Notes under the pieces: generated by a model
Databases searched by the model: none
What the model was told of the DNA's origin: nothing
The model's input: the letters and a program-made list of their open reading frames with translations, nothing else
Origin: Aporrectodea caliginosa
Lineage: Eukaryota; Annelida; Clitellata; Crassiclitellata; Lumbricidae
Direction of reading: 5' to 3'
Assembly: GCA_020284085.1 (NCBI GenBank)
Contig: JACEVL010000946.1
Coordinates: 404,001 to 468,000 of the forward strand
DNA: 64,000 bases
Position numbers and translations under genes: made by a program
In this document: one piece after another, positions 41,701 through 47,700 of the stretch
Layout: every line of letters begins with the position of its first letter
Numbering within the stretch: position 1 is the stretch's first letter

Positions 41701-44700
41701 GATGAATGGATCCGTCTGATAAACAACTAGAAGTGGGGCGCTTAATAACGGCATGGCTTAACCACACTTTCGTATGTTATTACCTGCTAAGAAGCGCCTA
41801 TGATTCACAAAACCACTCAATAACCACAAGGTGGCTGCATCAACGTAGCAAAGTTCATGGCTGTCACATCAGCCACAAGAGCAGCGTCGGCTATAATTTC
41901 ACGACAGTGTTTTAGACAAAGAATGTCAAGTAATCCACAATGACGTTGAGTAATCAATGTGTCCGATGACACATAACAGAATTACACAACCAAAATCTGC
42001 ATTGTATAATCCATTGGCATCGCATACTCCGTGCCGATGCATTGCAAATTCCTCACGATCGTATTAGATTCCAGCCAGCGAGATAACGGATCGCATCGCA
42101 TGGAAGTTAAATCTGAACAAATACGACATCAGATCCAACGGTCTCGCAAAATGACACGAGGGAGCGATATCTGATCGTAAAAACAGATCTAATAACTGAA
42201 AATCTCTGTCACAGAATCTTTCATGCAAGACGACACCGTCTGAGCCTAATTTCCAAATATTGACATCAAACGCAATTTATACATCTCCACTATTGATCAA
42301 GGCAGCTTACTCCACCCATGACCTTTCAGAAATCCATCCCCCAACACGAAGATGCGGGAATGATCCCCAGAAAAGCCAGGAAATGTCCGAAGGCAGGTCA
42401 CAGGATCCTATTATTGTTTGATGCGAGTGGCAAACAAACAGCGAACGGCCCGTCGAAAGCTATTGCTCAACGTCAATAATACGGTTAATTACAGTACTCA
42501 TGCCAGAAATACATTCCCAATATCGGTTGTCCATCTGTTCACTGGTTATATTATGGTTCCTTATCGGCCTCTGTCGTCTGTCGTCGACAGTAATTCCTGT
42601 CCATCAGACACGAGAACGTATCCGCAAAGCACCGGCCGAGAGCTCGGCCATCGACTGCCCGACCGACCAACTCCGCCTTAGGGTCGGACACTTGGAACAG
42701 CTGAGTCAAAGCCAGCGCACATTCACCTCCAGCTCCCACACTTCAGCTTCTTCTCCGCTCTACACGATGCGTGAATGTGCGCAGGCGGCTGCAGGAGAGA
42801 GCCGAGCGAAGGGCGAGATGGATGGACGGCGCGATGGAAGTAGGAAATGAGGGTGGCTGCTGCCCTGCCCGTGAAAGATGTACAGTAGGCCGCTTTGAGC
42901 ATGGTAGAAGGAAGTCGGGTCGTGCCACACAGCCTGCTTCATCTATTAGTCATTCATCGAGATAGATCAGGCGGAAGATTAGGTACAAATGTACATTAAC
43001 ACCTACACGTTAACCAACTAACCGTACCCCACACAACAACCATCAATTTATCTCTAAGCATTGCTCATTTCATACCCCCTATACGGCCTATACAATGAGT
43101 CACAACTGCGCAAAAATTCTTCAGAATGATGAACTTTAGGAGCCATTACTAGGCATGTGACCCAGGGCTGTATAAATTATAAAAGCAACTTAGTTACGGT
43201 TTCTAAGCTCCAGCCCACACAAAGCCACCAATCAGTCTGTGGATATTCCTTAATGTACGTCCATAATGATTCACATAAGGTCCCAATCAAAGTATCATCA
43301 CACAACTATATATAATGATTCACAGTGGCAGTCAGGCTCCTAAAGCGCTGAACTTTGGCTGCCATTACTAGGATCTGGTCCTGGCGAGGTACAACTGTCC
43401 CTGCCAGCATTTCCACGGGCATTAGACGGGACCCAAATGGGTTCTATGCGGGTCCCATATGGGTCCATATGGGCAAGCTGGTAGGGTACGACCAAGCAGT
43501 TACCGTCTCTCATCTACTGAAACTGGCAAGCTCATTCCTTCCGAACAGGGGAAGGTGTCACTGTTAGTAAGATAAGCAGAGGATCATGTTTCATTTGCTC
43601 TGTGGGGGGAGTATGTCTCATATATAGGCTGATGCACTAGAAACAATTTCGACTATACCGGGGGGGGAATATGATGAACTTAAGAAAGCTACAGGGGAAT
43701 AGTCCGGGATCAACAGCACGTAAATGACCGCGGAGTTTCCGTTTAAATATCCTGTTTCCTGAACTATGTTCCTGGTTGCAGAGTGCCAACCAGCTTTACT
43801 TCATAAACGAATATAACAATATTGTGAGGCACCAAAAGGATGCTACAAACACGTTCAGCTACATACACGCATCCTATAAACACAATACATATACATACGC
43901 ATATATATTACGTGATATATATACATGAGATATTGTTGACATATACAATTTGTGTCAGCCAGGAAGCCTTCATCGGCAATTACAGATTATGTAACACAGA
44001 TATTTCTACACTGATAGGTTTACTGGAGATAAACTGCGGGATATCAGCCGTGCCCATCAGCAGTGCATCAGCAGGTCATCACAGCGTGGTCAACAACATC
44101 CAATCATACATCAACACATACATCCAAAAACAGTTACACATTCAGGTACTCACTGCCAACTGTACAAACGACTACCTGCCACATCGAAAAGGTCAAACCC
44201 ACTCAACTGTATACAGCACGCAACAAATGCACAGTTCTTGCAAATTTATGCAGATTTATTGCAAATTTATTACAATGCGACACACTCATGTGTACTTTCA
44301 TCCTTAGAGGAGTCATCGTTAGACAATTGTGTAGGGACTTTGAGCAAGTCGTTCACTCACAATTGCTTGACGTAATCGATTGGTGCTTGGTCACTCACAA
44401 CTGCTCAGATTGAGGCCCGGTCATTAGATGATGATGATGGGTTCTCTACCTGAAGGCAGGTCCACTGGCTTTGATGCCACCTGGGGGTGAGACGAGTGAG
44501 GTGGTTTCCGGTTGCCTTCCTCACAGACAATAATGTGGGTGAGCAACTTGTTCAGAGTCACTATAAGCAGTGGCATGAGGTAGATTAAAACATATGACCT
44601 CTGGTTCCAAGGCACAGAACATACCCCTACACCACCATGTCCTATGTCATTTTTAACAGATAGTGGTGCTTGAAAAATGTGTAATAACATAGAAATGCTG

Positions 44701-47700
44701 CTGTCTGTCATCAAGAATATAGCGCAGAGTATATAGTTTCTCCTCCTTCAATCTTAAACTCAATGCATACAACACAGTACAATACAACTGTGTATTGACA
44801 TTGCCCTCCTTCCAAAGTTCAGAAGTGCACACGACCATACGACAGAACATCGATGGAACTGAGCAATAACGAGTGAAAGACTTGCTCAAGATCCCTACAC
44901 AGCAACTGCCTTGGGTGAGGCTCAAACCCGTACTCTCCGTGCTACAGGTCGAGCGCTCTAACCAATCGGCCACTGTGCCAGAGTGCTGAGTCCACTGATC
45001 AAGTGCAGTGATAACACTGCATTATCAAAGTTTTAAACTGCATTACACTAATCAAATCCTAATCAAAGATTAGATTGCTTAACAGTATACAACACTCACT
45101 AACACTGGATTCAAAACCTGCCAGCCTCGCTCTTAATTCTTCGGATGGTTTGACGGGTCAAATTTAGTTAGTCAGCTCAATCTATGCAGAAGTTCTCTGA
45201 GCAGAGATTAATCTATGAAGAATTTTCATTGGGCAGATAAAAAGCATTCCCTAGAAGAGCCACCCTGAAAAAATCTTCTCGTTTTCTGCTTCCAGCCCCA
45301 CCTGCATAATCTTCCTGAAACACACCACAACGACTGGGGGTGGGGTAGGGCGTTTGCCGCCTCCGCCCCTCTATCAGTCACCGCACCACGGACCCGTTTC
45401 AGACCACAAACGCCTATAGATGCAAGGAGCTCCAAGTTGATTCATGGTTGTTGGGTGTGGACTGCAGTCCAACCAACCAGTTGGTGGCTGCCCCGTCATT
45501 TTTGCACGGCTGTCCATCCACAGGGCAAGTCTTTTCAGCCAATTTAATTTTCAGCCACAATTCACCGGATGCTTCAGCTTACCATTAACAGCCGTTTTCA
45601 GTCTCACTTCGAAAGCTTCACTGCCTTCTATATACGACCAGCTTTATCCACTTTCAGCCCCATATATCATCACCTATAGGCTATATTTAAACTGTCACGT
45701 CTGGTCGCAGCTGTTACACTCTGACTTCAGATATAGTTGAGCCTTCATGTCTAGCGTTAGCCATATTTCAGCTATTACCATCTGACTGCAGGTGCATTTG
45801 AGCTTTCATCTCTAGCTTTAGCCATATTTAAGCCACTATAGTCTGGCGTCAGGTGTGTTTGCATTGTCATGTCTGGCCGTAGCAATATGTCAGCTCTCAC
45901 ATCCTCTGCTTAAGGTATATAGTTGAGATGTCATATCTGGCTTAGGGATGTTAAACGATAATCGGAAATCCGATTATCGGTTTCGAAAACGATTATCGGT
46001 TTTCATTATTGACAAAACGATTATCGAATTCTGCCTCTTATATATAAAGCGGAGCCTTCCACAGCCAACGAGGTAATACTAAAACCCCCGACAGCCACAT
46101 ATTATTGCGTCTTATATATAAAGCGGAGTCTTCCACAGCCAACGAGGTAATAGTAGAACCCCCACAGCGACGTATTGCCTCTTACATATAAACGGACTCT
46201 TCCACAGCCAACGAGGTAATAGTAGAACCCCCACAGCGACGTATTGCCTCTTACATATAAAGGGACTCTTCCACAGCCAACGAGGTAATAGTAGAACCCC
46301 GTATGTGTACGTACGTTACGGTACGTAGCTATTATCGATTTTCAGTAACTTGCATTATATGATAATATATTAAATTGTCTATGAAGGCCACTAAAAAACG
46401 ATAATCGGTTTAAAATCGGATTTCTAAAACCGATAATCGGTTTGCCAAAAAAACCGATATTAACAACCCTAATCTGGCTTCAGGTTGATTTCAGCTGACA
46501 CACCCAGCTTCAGCTAAATTTAGTTCTGTTGACATAAAAATACAAGATTTGCTTTGCTCAATATCCTGGATATGCACCTCATCTGACATTGTCATTTTGA
46601 GCAGAAATTTATTTTGCAAATCATACACTCATTTAACTATGTGTATGTTTGTTAAACCTAACAGAAATCAGATGATTATATAGCAAAATTATTAACAAAT
46701 CAGGCAACTATACAGATTTAACCAAAACTTAACAATGCCTAAGCTGGAATAGCGCTTTAGTGATGTACATAATTATATCAATTAATAAATCAATCAATCT
46801 TTATTCAAGCTGTTATAGCCTTTACAAGGTGTACAGTGAATTCCAACATGAGATAACATAACTGGCTACAATAGAAGGCCCAAAAGGGATCAAGACCCCA
46901 CTTGGCAGGGACACCTAAATTAGTGATCAATTACAATTTGAACAATATATCAATTAATCAATCAATCAATCAGTCGAAATTTATATAGCACCCCTTCGAG
47001 GTCTCTACTCAATTCCTCTGTGTGTGTGTGCGTGCGTGCGTGCGTGCGTGCGTGTGTGTGTGTGTGTAAGATTTGTTTAGATCTTAAGAAACCTATTAAA
47101 CTTTGATTTATAGAGCAGAACTACCAGTACTTAAAATTCAGGCAAGCGTTACGATTTATAAACTTGCGCAATTATTTACAATTTATAATGCAAAACCTTT
47201 ATGGTCCTTCAAGTAATGTCAACAACGTACAATGTCAAGTAATCCTAGATCATTGACTCTTACAGCATGCAGAACACATTCTCAAGGCCATCAATGCCTC
47301 ACACAGACACCTTGCTTACACAACCATTCAAGAGATGTGGCCCTTCGGCAGAAGAGCAGAAGAGTATTTAAGCCAAAACCCAAACACAATGTCAACAAAG
47401 ACTCAACATCAATCCAACAGCCTGGTTATTACAATTTTCCCCCTCCACTATAACTTAAAATAGTCTTAACCCTTCTGTAAAGGGAACTGTACTAAAAGAT
47501 TTATATAGCGCCTCTGTAAGAGAAACTAATTGGATGTGATCCTCACCTGACAACACAAATCACACACATAAACAAAATGGTTGTCAAGAGCTTATGGAAC
47601 AGAGGTAAAGAAACAGCACAAAACACAAGTCATATGTTGCTAGGCAACCTACTCCAGGAAGTTAGACCAGCCAAGGCAAAGCTTCTGTGCTGCAGCACCA

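Noticed and set aside
42418..42850. Overlapping open frames in the CpG-rich block
   Set aside because: Open in several frames because of base composition; no known protein pattern on either strand.
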